A stretch of DNA of 41,032 bases from Candidatus Aminicenantota bacterium (lineage in GTDB: Bacteria; Acidobacteriota; Aminicenantia; S016-38), in NCBI GenBank assembly GCA_026987025.1, contig JALSNJ010000018.1, positions 1 to 41,032 on the forward strand, written 5' to 3'. Each line of letters starts with the position of its first letter. Positions within the stretch are counted from its first letter, which is position 1. Shown piece after piece: positions 1 to 7,147 of the stretch. The notes beneath the pieces are model-generated. The model did no database searches. It saw nothing but the letters and a program-made list of their open reading frames with translations, and was not told where the DNA came from. Made by a program: the position numbers and the translations under genes.

Positions 1-1
1 C

Positions 2-1159
2 AAGCTCCTGAACGGTGCCCTTCAGACCTGGAGGGGAAACCCTGAAATGTTGTGGGTGGAGATGAAGTTAAAATACTTCTCCGATTTCTTCGTTAATTCC
101 TATGGAGTAGCCGTGGTGTCCAATGCCTGCGCATCCAGGGTCAAGGGACAGAGGGATGGGATAAGCTATTTTCTCCGCAGGCTGGCGGTGGAGAGGGCTT
201 CCTCGGCCAGGGAGGCAGTAAGGAGGGCAGGGGAACTGATAGAGAAATACGGTTACCCTGAAGGAAGAACCCTGACCTTCGTGGATCCTAAGGAAGGCTG
301 GCTTATGCACATCCTGGGAGGGAAACACTGGCTGGCCTGGAGGGTCCCCGACGATGCAGTGGCCCTCCTAGCCAACAACTTCACCGCCGGAGAAGTGGAC
401 CTCAGGGACAGGGAAAACCTCATGCACTCTAAGGGGTTTTTGAGTTTTGCCGTAAAAAAAGGTTATCTGAAGAAGGGAGAGTTCAAATTCCATTTTTCCA
501 GAACCTTCTCCGTCAACTACTCCAAGAAATATAACGCCGGAAGATGGCTTAGCGCCTATAAGATTCTCACGGGGAGGGATTATGCGGATGCCCCTCCCTT
601 TCCTCCTTACATAAAACTCACCTACAAAGTAGGCCCCAGGAAAATTTTTGAGGTCCTCCGTCAGAGGCCCCAGACAGGCCTGGATTTACCCTCCCTCTTT
701 TCCATAAGGTCGGTTTGCTACTATACCACCAAACACTCCTTCGTTTTGTCCGTGGGAGGGGTTGAGCCCGGGAAAATCCTCCTCTGGTTCTCTCCGGCCA
801 GGCCCGATGCTTCCCCCTACATCCCCATATTCTTCTCCGCCAGGAAGCTCTTCCCCCCCTGGAAGGGTTCCCATTCTGAGATTTTAAGACAGCACTTTAT
901 AATAACCCCGGAGTTCAGGGCCGAGATCCCTCACCTTCTTTATCTTCCCTTCAGGACCTACGCCGATGCTCATTACCTCAACCCCCATGGGCAGGTGAGG
1001 AAATGGGAGAGGCTGGAGGAGACCTTCTTTTACCTCGTAAGGCAGGGGAAGGAAAGGGTCAAGGAACTCCTTAAGGAAGGAAAGGTAAGGGAGGCGGAGG
1101 AGTTTCTTACAAACCTCACAGGCGGAGCCCTGGAAATGGCCAGATCTCAACTGAGGTAA
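2..1159 (+). CDS. C69-family dipeptidase, 5'-truncated by window edge
   Basis: The reading frame is open from the first complete codon at base 2, with no stop before 1157-1159. The ATG at 47 is therefore probably internal and the gene starts outside the window. The stretch EGWLMHILGGKHWLAWRVP followed by DDAVALLANNF and GEVDL matches the core of peptidase family C69 (PepD-type dipeptidases, N-terminal nucleophile hydrolases). The SNACASR segment near the visible start also fits. In this family the catalytic cysteine lies at the processed N-terminus, which would be upstream and cannot be checked here. The C-terminal part, with KERVKELLKEGK helices, is also typical. The likely role is hydrolysis of dipeptides. 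The 3' end overlaps the convergent MauE/DoxX gene by 13 bp. Confidence 0.8.
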   Translation, partial: KLLNGALQTWRGNPEMLWVEMKLKYFSDFFVNSYGVAVVSNACASRVKGQRDGISYFLRRLAVERASSAREAVRRAGELIEKYGYPEGRTLTFVDPKEGWLMHILGGKHWLAWRVPDDAVALLANNFTAGEVDLRDRENLMHSKGFLSFAVKKGYLKKGEFKFHFSRTFSVNYSKKYNAGRWLSAYKILTGRDYADAPPFPPYIKLTYKVGPRKIFEVLRQRPQTGLDLPSLFSIRSVCYYTTKHSFVLSVGGVEPGKILLWFSPARPDASPYIPIFFSARKLFPPWKGSHSEILRQHFIITPEFRAEIPHLLYLPFRTYADAHYLNPHGQVRKWERLEETFFYLVRQGKERVKELLKEGKVREAEEFLTNLTGGALEMARSQLR

Positions 1160-1740
1160 ACGAAAAGGGCCATGGATAGGAAAACCAGATCCCTGGATAT
1201 GGCCTGAAGGGAAATTTCCTCGCTCAAGGTCCCGAAGCATCCGCAGCTGGCTTCCACCCCCTTGCTCAGGGCTACAGCCAGTATGATTATGAACATCGTG
1301 TTCAAAAGAATTAGAAGAAGGGCGGCAGGCCTTCTGAAAAAAGGAAGAAGCAGACCTAATCCACAGAGCACCTCTGCCCAGGGTAGAAATATAACCGCCG
1401 CCTTTATCATCCAAAGGGGGAACACCCGGTATTTTAAGAGGTTTTCCATAAAATCCCCGGGAGAAAGAATTTTCCCCAGGCCCGAGAATATGAAAACCAG
1501 GGAAAGTATAAGAATGCACGAGTATTTAAGGATTTTCATGGGAATATCCTCCCTTTTTTCCTCCGGGAAACTATCTGCCCTTCTGCAGACCCTTTCCTCC
1601 CCCCATCCGTTCGTCCCCGGAAGGACGGGAATTTCCAGGGCATTTTCCTCCGGGGGATTGGGTTCTTTCCCAAGAAATTGCCAGTAAATACCCCCGGCTA
1701 CGAGGATAAGAAGGAGGAGAATTGTTAAGCGTTTAAACAC
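1147..1740 (-). CDS. MauE/DoxX-like membrane protein with N-terminal extension
   Basis: Residues 68-197 form a four-helix membrane protein of the MauE/DoxX type: a FSGLGKILSP segment after the first helix, an acidic residue in the next helix, and a CGCFG motif (C166, C168) typical of redox-associated MauE-like proteins. Residues 1-67 add one more hydrophobic helix (about 4-22) and a polar linker that I do not recognise. There are two candidate starts. A GTG at 1740 lies five bases after a TATAAT box. An internal ATG at 1539 has a good GGGAGG eight bases upstream and would give a 130-residue protein of ordinary family length. The extension is in frame and looks coding, so the longer form is listed, but a fusion or an internal deletion of a neighbouring gene is possible. 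The function is probably disulfide or redox related, without direct evidence. Confidence 0.65.
   Translation of the reverse strand: MFKRLTILLLLILVAGGIYWQFLGKEPNPPEENALEIPVLPGTNGWGEERVCRRADSFPEEKREDIPMKILKYSCILILSLVFIFSGLGKILSPGDFMENLLKYRVFPLWMIKAAVIFLPWAEVLCGLGLLLPFFRRPAALLLILLNTMFIIILAVALSKGVEASCGCFGTLSEEISLQAISRDLVFLSMALFVYLS
1548..1553 (-). promoter_or_regulatory. Internal Shine-Dalgarno for a shorter MauE/DoxX protein
   Basis: On the minus strand GGGAGG sits eight bases before an in-frame ATG (1537-1539) that begins the MauE/DoxX domain proper. It supports an alternative 130-residue product starting at 1539. Confidence 0.45.
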
Positions 1741-1745
1741 ATAAT

Positions 1746-1751
1746 ATTATA
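1746..1751 (-). promoter_or_regulatory. Candidate -10 box (TATAAT) just upstream of GTG start
   Basis: A perfect TATAAT on the minus strand ends five bases before the GTG at 1740-1738. Transcription would begin at or next to the start codon, implying a leaderless message. No convincing -35 hexamer was found. Confidence 0.35.
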
Positions 1752-1760
1752 CTAAAATTC

Positions 1761-2309
1761 TCAATCTCCCTTTTCCACTATCTCGTTGGAAACATCGTAG
1801 GTTCCTAATAAAACTATCTTTTCCCCCTTTACAACATAAAGGCGGCATACAACGGGTTCCCAGAAGGGGTTGTTCCTCAGTCTTTGAATGGAGGTTCCGG
1901 CGTAGCCCCCGTCGGAGGTCATGGTGATGGGAGGGGAAGTTTTCCCTGGAGGCAGCCCTTCCCTCAGGGTAAGTATGTAGGCGGTGCCCAGCTTCATTTC
2001 CGTTTTTTTCCGCAGGAACACTGCGTTGAAGGCCACATGTTTGAGGGTCCTTTTTCCTTTGTTCCTGACCCTGAAGACTATTCTGGGGGCTATAAAAACT
2101 TCCCAGGGTTTTACCATGGCCCTGGCCGGGGGATGCCAGGGAACCCACATGCTCTTCAGCTCCACTATTTCTATGGATGATGCCACTTCTTTTACCGAGG
2201 GTTCCCATAGGGAGATGAAACCTGCTATAACAAAGCCCAGCAGAACGGCTAAAGCAAGAAATCCTGTTTCACTTCTCAGGGGATTTCTCAAGGGGTTCCT
2301 CCAGGACAT
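1761..2309 (-). CDS. Membrane-anchored protein, paralog of adjacent lipoprotein
   Basis: I do not recognise a named family. The protein has one N-terminal transmembrane helix (about residues 16-33) followed by an extracytoplasmic domain of about 140 residues. It aligns along its length with the upstream lipoprotein: WV then KPWEVFIAP matches WV then RPWEVVFVP, FRVRNKG matches FRLENKG, NNPFWEP matches NNPYWKQ, and LLGTYDV matches LGTYPI. This indicates a tandem duplication in which one copy kept a lipobox and the other a membrane helix. The domain is beta-rich. The ATG at 2309 overlaps the lipoprotein gene by 41 bp and has no Shine-Dalgarno. A TTG at 2291 (codon 7) has GGAGG close upstream and may be the true start. 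Confidence 0.65.
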   Translation of the reverse strand: MSWRNPLRNPLRSETGFLALAVLLGFVIAGFISLWEPSVKEVASSIEIVELKSMWVPWHPPARAMVKPWEVFIAPRIVFRVRNKGKRTLKHVAFNAVFLRKKTEMKLGTAYILTLREGLPPGKTSPPITMTSDGGYAGTSIQRLRNNPFWEPVVCRLYVVKGEKIVLLGTYDVSNEIVEKGD

Positions 2310-2784
2310 TTTCTATGGGATAGGTCCCCAGGTCCACGAGTTTTCCCCCGGGTATCCCCACAATTATTCTTACCTCCGCCTGCTTCCAGTAGGGATTGTT
2401 CTTGAAGCTTTCCCTGCTTTTAGCCCTGAATCCGTAAGGAGACCTCAGGAAAACCTCAGGACTCTTTTCACCGGGTTTTATGGGTTTACCCCCGGGCAAG
2501 GCCCTGTAATCGTAGCCCAAGGCCTTTTCTTCGTCTTTGAATTTGAACTCAGCGTTGAAATAGAGTATCCTTACGGGTTTGGGTCCCTTATTTTCAAGGC
2601 GGAACCGGATGGATGGAACGAAAACCACTTCCCAGGGCCTTACATCCGGGCCTACCTTTTGGACCCACTGGGTTTTTATATCCACCACCTTTATCCACTG
2701 CCTGACCTCCTCGGGTGAGGGACCTTGGGAGCAGGAGGAGAGAAAAAGGGTTAGGAAAATCATGGGCAATATAATTTTCCTCAT
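2269..2784 (-). CDS. Lipoprotein of unknown function
   Basis: A signal peptide ends in a lipobox (LFLSSC, C18), so the mature protein should be lipid-anchored in the periplasm or outer membrane. The remaining 150 residues form a beta-rich domain with VRPWEVVFVPSIRF, LENKGPKPVRI and NNPYWKQAEVRI, shared with the downstream membrane-anchored paralog. The LENKG segment resembles domains that discuss 'unperturbed versus perturbed' beta-sandwich loops in periplasmic proteins, but no family is assigned. The start is well supported: AGGAGGT lies five bases before ATG 2784. The HAD gene ends its own minus-strand unit 22 bp upstream, so this pair could be co-transcribed with the genes at 2807-4489. 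Confidence 0.7.
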   Translation of the reverse strand: MRKIILPMIFLTLFLSSCSQGPSPEEVRQWIKVVDIKTQWVQKVGPDVRPWEVVFVPSIRFRLENKGPKPVRILYFNAEFKFKDEEKALGYDYRALPGGKPIKPGEKSPEVFLRSPYGFRAKSRESFKNNPYWKQAEVRIIVGIPGGKLVDLGTYPIENVLEEPLEKSPEK

Positions 2785-2806
2785 CGTTTACCTCCTGATT
2801 ATAAGT

Positions 2807-3409
2807 TTACCACTTTATTTGGGAGATGGGTTTTAGAATGCCCTCCAGAGAGTCCACGAATTTTACCCTCCCTCTGAATTTCGCCCTCAGAGCGGGGTCG
2901 GAGTTTACAATGATGACCAGTGGGAAGGGGAAGGGGAGGGCGGTCTTTATATCCAGGGCATTGTCCCCCACATAAACCGTTCTTTCAGGGGAAACTTCCA
3001 GAAGGCTCAGGACTTTTTCCACGGATTCCGGATAGGGTTTCCACACCCCATCGTCCCTGGTAACCACCGCATCAAAGCGGAACCCAAGCCTGGAAAGCAC
3101 CCAGGAAGTTAAGGGCCGGGAGTTGTTGGTTAAAATTCCCAGTTTCCATCCCCACCGCCTCAGCCGGGAAAGGATTCTCTTTGCGCCCGGAGCGGGCTTT
3201 CCCTTGAAGACCGTTTCCCTTTCCAGGGCTTCCAGGAGCTCAAATTTCCTGCGGCGTTCCTCATCGGGCAGGGAACGAAGGTGGTCCAGGATTAAGCCTT
3301 CCTTTACCCCCAGTTCCGCTTTTATGCGCCTCCAGTCAAAGGGGGAGATGAAGAGGGTTCCGTCCATATCAAAGACGACGGCCTTACTCCAGGAGGCACT
3401 GGATGACAT
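2807..3409 (-). CDS. HAD-superfamily hydrolase (phosphoglycolate phosphatase-like)
   Basis: All four HAD motifs are visible: motif I VVFDMDGTLF (D14, D16 nucleophile and acid), motif II ILTNNS, a lysine in the WKPYPESVEKVL segment (motif III), and motif IV VGDNALDIKTA. The 200-residue length with an alpha-helical cap inserted after motif I fits the phosphoglycolate phosphatase/beta-phosphoglucomutase subfamily. The substrate cannot be told from sequence. The product is predicted to be cytosolic. The start overlaps the preceding small gene by 26 bp, which suggests translational coupling in the MEMO1-small protein-HAD run. Confidence 0.85.
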   Translation of the reverse strand: MSSSASWSKAVVFDMDGTLFISPFDWRRIKAELGVKEGLILDHLRSLPDEERRRKFELLEALERETVFKGKPAPGAKRILSRLRRWGWKLGILTNNSRPLTSWVLSRLGFRFDAVVTRDDGVWKPYPESVEKVLSLLEVSPERTVYVGDNALDIKTALPFPFPLVIIVNSDPALRAKFRGRVKFVDSLEGILKPISQIKW

Positions 3410-3686
3410 TCTTTCCGGTCCTTCGTAAAAATGTGTCCGCTAAGGATTCCACCCCATCCCTTTCTTCATCTAAAATGAGCTTCTCCACCCTTCGCCAGGG
3501 GAAGAAGAAGGTGGAGATGGCGCTTCCCCTTTTCCCCTGATTAACCTCCACGATCCAGGTGTTGAAGGATTCAAGGTTCAAGCCTCTCATTATGAGGCCG
3601 GAATTGTGGAATTCCAGAAGGACCCCGAAAAACTTTTCCTTGGGAGATTCCAAGTAGGCGATTATCAGGGAGTTTTCCTTTATCAT
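3384..3686 (-). CDS. Small conserved-looking protein of unknown function
   Basis: This is a 100-residue protein without a signal peptide or transmembrane helix. It begins MIKENSLIIAYLESPKEKFF, has alternating hydrophobic residues suggesting a small beta-barrel in the first 70 residues, then a helical C-terminus with RVEKLILDEERDGVESL. I do not recognise a family. The ATG at 3686 shares its A with the TGA stop of the MEMO1 gene (TGATG), so translation is likely coupled. A TTG one codon earlier is less likely. The gene overlaps the following HAD gene by 26 bp, so it belongs to a tight three-gene set. Confidence 0.6.
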   Translation of the reverse strand: MIKENSLIIAYLESPKEKFFGVLLEFHNSGLIMRGLNLESFNTWIVEVNQGKRGSAISTFFFPWRRVEKLILDEERDGVESLADTFLRRTGKNVIQCLLE

Positions 3687-4489
3687 CAATAAACTATTAT
3701 ACCTGCATATCCCACCACAGGCTCTTCTCCGGTGACCTCTCCGGAGTGGGAATACGAAACCAGGGTAGCGCTTTTGGCGCCTAAGAGTTTAGAGGCCTCT
3801 ATCATAACTGCCGTGGGTATGTATCCGCACATGGAAATATCGTTTTCCAGAACCACCCGGACCAGCCCTTCCCCATCCAGTGCCAGGATTCTTTCTATGG
3901 CCAGATTGTCCTTTTTCTTGGCAATGGAAGATGGAAGATAGTGACTCATGTCAGAGCTGGCCACCAGGAGTATATTTTCGTCTCTTGCCTCTATGGCCCT
4001 GGCAAGAGCCCGGGCCAGGGCTTGAACCTTAGAGAAGGTTATTGGATAGAGCACCATGGGCACAATTTTTATATCAGGATTCAAAAACTGGAGGAAGGGA
4101 AGCTGAACCTCCAAGGAGTGCTCCCTGAGGTGTGCCAGCCGGTCCTCTTCCACAAAGGGCGCTTCCGTAAGAATTTCCTCCGCCAGGGTCTCTTCTATGT
4201 AAGTCCTTCCCAGGGGAGTTAGCCATTCCCCCCGGGCCATAAGGGAAACCTCGGGACCCAGACCGGTGTGGTTCGGTCCCATAAGTATTGCCACATCGGG
4301 AATGGTTATCTTACCGTAAACCTTCGCCGCCACAGAGCCGCTGTAAATATAGCCAGCGTGGGGGACCATTATACCCTTTGCCTTGTAGATCCTGGAAGGA
4401 GTATCCTCCATGTGCTCCTTCAGCCACCAGAGAAGCTCCTCCCTGTTTTCGGGATAAAAAAGACCTGCCACCGCCGGTTCCCTTACCAT
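3686..4489 (-). CDS. MEMO1-family protein (AmmeMemoRadiSam system protein B)
   Basis: The 267-residue sequence carries the hallmark motifs of the MEMO/AmmeMemoRadiSam B family, which is structurally related to class III extradiol dioxygenases: VREPAVAGLFYP at the N-terminus, PHAGYIYSG (H44), GPNHTG (H74), HSLEVQLPFLQ (H124) and SSDMSHY (H183). These are the expected metal-site or pocket residues. The biochemical role of bacterial members is unsettled. The usual partners (AmmeA and a radical SAM protein) are not in this window. It starts a minus-strand unit and has no clear Shine-Dalgarno. A TATAAA box ends ten bases before the ATG. Confidence 0.9.
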   Translation of the reverse strand: MVREPAVAGLFYPENREELLWWLKEHMEDTPSRIYKAKGIMVPHAGYIYSGSVAAKVYGKITIPDVAILMGPNHTGLGPEVSLMARGEWLTPLGRTYIEETLAEEILTEAPFVEEDRLAHLREHSLEVQLPFLQFLNPDIKIVPMVLYPITFSKVQALARALARAIEARDENILLVASSDMSHYLPSSIAKKKDNLAIERILALDGEGLVRVVLENDISMCGYIPTAVMIEASKLLGAKSATLVSYSHSGEVTGEEPVVGYAGIIVY

Positions 4490-4499
4490 TTTTACCCCA

Positions 4500-4505
4500 T
4501 TTATA
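4500..4505 (-). promoter_or_regulatory. Candidate -10 box upstream of the MEMO1 gene
   Basis: TATAAA on the minus strand lies ten bases before ATG 4489. If used, the transcript would have almost no leader. The -35 region is not recognisable. Confidence 0.3.
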
Positions 4506-4545
4506 TTTTAGACGCATTTATAAAAAATTCCCATCTATGGGGTAA

Positions 4546-4571
4546 GCCCCGCCGAAAAAATCCGGTGGGGC
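4546..4571 (-). terminator. Hairpin after P5C dehydrogenase gene
   Basis: Arms 4546-4554 and 4563-4571 form a nine-pair, GC-rich stem with one G-U pair and an eight-base loop rich in A (T on the transcribed minus strand). It lies ten bases past the pruA stop. There is no immediate T-run after the stem, the first being about 20 bases further (4522-4528), so it may be a weak or processing hairpin. Confidence 0.5.
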
Positions 4572-4580
4572 CGGTTATTG

Positions 4581-6131
4581 TTAAAGCCTTTCGGATATGC
4601 TCTTTCCCTGAAGGAAGAGCAGCAGGTAATCCCTTCCCCCTGCCTTGGAGTCCGTGCCGCTCATGTTAAAGCCTCCGAAGGGATGGACTCCCACCAGAGC
4701 TCCGGTGCATTTGCGGTTTATGTAGAGATTTCCCACATGGAAAAGTTTCTTGGCCTTCTCTATTTTCTTCCTATCCTTAGTAAAGACAGAACCCGTCAAT
4801 CCGTATACGGTTCCATTGGCTATTCTAATGGCATCGTCGTAATCCTTGGCCTTTATTACGGAAAGGACAGGTCCGAATATTTCCTCCTGGGCTATCCTGG
4901 CCTTTTCAGGAACATCGGCAAAAATGGTGGGCTTTATGTAGAATCCGTCGTCCCGGGCCTTCTCCCCTCCAAGAACCAACCTTCCTTCGCCCTTTCCTAT
5001 TTCTATGTAAGAGAGAATTTTAGCCTCGGCAGCAGCGTTTATCACTGGCCCCACAGGATGGTTTTCCTCAGCTGGACCGATGGAAAGGCTCCTGGTTTTT
5101 TCCACCACCATCTCCAGAATTTTGTCGTAAATGGGCTCCACTGCTATGAGCCTGGAACCTGCGGAGCACTTCTGACCCTGGAACCCGTAGGCGGAGGCCA
5201 CTATGGCTGCCGTTGCTGCCTCCAGGTCTGCATCCTCGGCTACTATGATGGGGTCCTTCCCTCCCATTTCGGCGATTACCCTCTTTATCCATATCTGGCC
5301 CGGGGCGGTTTTGGCCGCCAGCTCGTTTATCTTAAGGCCCACATCCTTGGAGCCGGTGAAGGCTATCATCCTGGTCCTGGGATGGGTGACCAGGTAATTT
5401 CCCAGCCTGGAACCGGGTCCGGTCACGAGGTTGAGGACTCCCCTGGGAAGACCCACCTCCTCCATAATTTCAACGAACTTAACTGCAATGGCCGGTGAAT
5501 CCGATGCTGGCTTCAGAACCACCGTGTTGCCGGTTACTATGGCGGCGGAGGTCATCCCCACCAGGATGGCCAGGGGGAAGTTCCATGGAGGAATAACCAC
5601 CACAGGGCCCAGGGGTATGTAGTAGTATTCGTTAAATTCAGGGGGATAGGGAGTGAGGGGTTGGTGTCCTGCCAGGCGGAGCATTTCCCGGGGGTAAAAT
5701 TCCAGATAGTCTATGGCTTCTGCCACATCCCCGTCGGCCTCCGCCCAGTTTTTCCCCACCTCGTAGACCATAAGGGCCGCCAGTTCGTATTTAAGCTCCC
5801 TCATCCTTTTAGCCGCCTTGAGCAAAAGCGCGGCCCTCTCTTCGGCGGGGTAGAACCTCCATTCTTCAAAGGCCCTGCTGGCAGCTTCTAAGGCCCTTTC
5901 CCCGTCCTTTTCGTTTCCCTTCTGGAAGTATCCGATAATTTCGTCCTTTTTTGATGGGTTTATGGAGGGGAAGGTTTCCCCTGAAGCGCTCTCCACCCAA
6001 TCCCCGTCGATGTAAAGCAGTCCCTTAATGGGAAAGCTGGAGCGCACCTTCTCCAGGGCCTCCTTCATTTTTTTACGGTTTTCCTCGGCGGTAAAATCCG
6101 TAAAGGGTTCGTTTCTGAATTCAGGAAGCAT
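4581..6131 (-). CDS. pruA: 1-pyrroline-5-carboxylate dehydrogenase (L-glutamate gamma-semialdehyde dehydrogenase)
   Basis: This is an NAD-dependent aldehyde dehydrogenase of the P5C dehydrogenase subfamily, which oxidises glutamate semialdehyde to glutamate in proline catabolism. The 516-residue length matches stand-alone RocA/PruA enzymes. Visible landmarks are PPWNFPLA (N184 of the oxyanion hole), the FTGSKDVG cofactor loop, AEMGGKD (general base E288), GFQGQKCSAGSR (catalytic C322) and EEIFGPVLSV. The N-terminal arm containing LPEFRNEPFTDF is typical of this subfamily. The ATG has an ideal AAGGAGGG seven bases upstream. No proline dehydrogenase gene is present in the window. Confidence 0.93.
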   Translation of the reverse strand: MLPEFRNEPFTDFTAEENRKKMKEALEKVRSSFPIKGLLYIDGDWVESASGETFPSINPSKKDEIIGYFQKGNEKDGERALEAASRAFEEWRFYPAEERAALLLKAAKRMRELKYELAALMVYEVGKNWAEADGDVAEAIDYLEFYPREMLRLAGHQPLTPYPPEFNEYYYIPLGPVVVIPPWNFPLAILVGMTSAAIVTGNTVVLKPASDSPAIAVKFVEIMEEVGLPRGVLNLVTGPGSRLGNYLVTHPRTRMIAFTGSKDVGLKINELAAKTAPGQIWIKRVIAEMGGKDPIIVAEDADLEAATAAIVASAYGFQGQKCSAGSRLIAVEPIYDKILEMVVEKTRSLSIGPAEENHPVGPVINAAAEAKILSYIEIGKGEGRLVLGGEKARDDGFYIKPTIFADVPEKARIAQEEIFGPVLSVIKAKDYDDAIRIANGTVYGLTGSVFTKDRKKIEKAKKLFHVGNLYINRKCTGALVGVHPFGGFNMSGTDSKAGGRDYLLLFLQGKSISERL

Positions 6132-6180
6132 GACTCCCTCCTTTTTGATTATTTCACTTTCAATATACCATTTTACCCCT

Positions 6181-6186
6181 TATAAT
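6181..6186 (+). promoter_or_regulatory. Candidate -10 box just upstream of the flippase-like gene
   Basis: A perfect TATAAT ends seven bases before the GTG at 6194. The spacing implies a transcript starting at or inside the start codon. There is no Shine-Dalgarno and only a weak -35 match. Confidence 0.4.
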
Positions 6187-6193
6187 AAAAAAG

Positions 6194-7147
6194 GTGAAAA
6201 AATTAACCTTTTTCGCCTCCCTTTTGATTTCGGCGGCTGCCCTTTACTTAGCCTTTTCCAACCTTAATCTGAGGGAAGCCCTGTCCTACATGGGCAAAAT
6301 GAATCCCTGGGACCTTACCGCCGGTTCCCTTATTTTCGTTCTTTCCTTTCTGCTTAGGGGTATAAGGTGGAAATTCATTTTGAAGAGGACCTCAGGCCTC
6401 TCATTGAATCTGGCCACAGCCAATATATTCATAGGGCAGTTTGGGAACAACATCCTTCCGTGGAGGATGGGGGATGTGTGGAGGACTTTGATGCTCAGAA
6501 AAATGGTAAACCTCCCCCTGGTTTCAGGCGGTGCAGGCCTGGGGGTGGAGAGGCTTTACGACGGGATTGTTATCGTAGGTTTGGGAATTCTTGCCAGCTC
6601 CTACTACGCTATTCATACCCGCATGCTGAAGACCCTTTATACCCTTTTGGGGGTCCTTCTGGGAGTTTTCATCATCCTTCTGGTTTTTCTCAGGATCTTC
6701 GGCCGCAAGGAAGGGAGATTCATTCAGAATTTAAGCCGGGGGATAAGTTCTCTGAGGAACCCCAGGGATTTTGGCCTGCTCATCCTTTTTTCTTTTTTCA
6801 TCTGGTTGGTGGAGAGCGCTTCCTTTTACTATTTTTTCCTGGCCGCGGGCTTTTCTTTGAAGCTCCTTCAGATATTCGTGGTGGTGTCCATCCTCAATGT
6901 TGTCCTCCTGCTTCCCGCAGCCCCTGCCAGCCTGGGGACCTTTGAATACGCCATAGTTTTCGCCGCAGGCCTCCTTTCCATTCCCAAGGAAGCCTCCCTA
7001 CCCCTGGCCTTAGTTATTCATTTTTTAAGGTTTTTATCCATAAACATTGTGGCCCTATTGTTCGCTTTGGTGCTCGGTTTAAGCCTTAAAAGGGAGATTA
7101 AGGAAGTGGAGAAGGAGGCGGATAAAGTTGAAGAGGAAGTCCTCTGA
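6194..7147 (+). CDS. Lysylphosphatidylglycerol synthase-type (UPF0104) membrane flippase-like protein
   Basis: This is a polytopic inner-membrane protein of 317 residues with about seven to eight hydrophobic segments. The signature FGNNILPWRMGDVWR (residues about 77-91) followed by GLGVERLYDG is characteristic of the LPG_synthase_TM/UPF0104 family, related to the flippase half of MprF and to glycolipid-associated proteins such as AglD. A conserved PAAPASLGTFEYA segment near residue 240 also fits. The C-terminus is a charged tail. No soluble aminoacyl-transferase domain is fused, so lipid lysinylation should not be assumed. The start is GTG. The 3' end overlaps the aminotransferase gene by 20 bp. 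Confidence 0.8.
   Translation: MKKLTFFASLLISAAALYLAFSNLNLREALSYMGKMNPWDLTAGSLIFVLSFLLRGIRWKFILKRTSGLSLNLATANIFIGQFGNNILPWRMGDVWRTLMLRKMVNLPLVSGGAGLGVERLYDGIVIVGLGILASSYYAIHTRMLKTLYTLLGVLLGVFIILLVFLRIFGRKEGRFIQNLSRGISSLRNPRDFGLLILFSFFIWLVESASFYYFFLAAGFSLKLLQIFVVVSILNVVLLLPAAPASLGTFEYAIVFAAGLLSIPKEASLPLALVIHFLRFLSINIVALLFALVLGLSLKREIKEVEKEADKVEEEVL
7112..7118 (+). promoter_or_regulatory. Strong Shine-Dalgarno deciding a TTG start
   Basis: AAGGAGG lies inside the end of the upstream gene, nine bases before TTG 7128. It supports initiation of the aminotransferase at TTG within the 20-bp gene overlap. Confidence 0.65.

Noticed and set aside
884-1519. 211-codon open frame on the minus strand
   Set aside because: It runs across the end of the dipeptidase gene and through the MauE/DoxX coding frame, with no family signal.
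1984-2718. 244-codon open frame on the plus strand
   Set aside because: Antisense to both paralogous membrane/lipoproteins, which have clear signal, lipobox and mutual similarity.
4578-5498. 306-codon open frame on the plus strand
   Set aside because: Antisense to the P5C dehydrogenase, whose active-site motifs are unmistakable.
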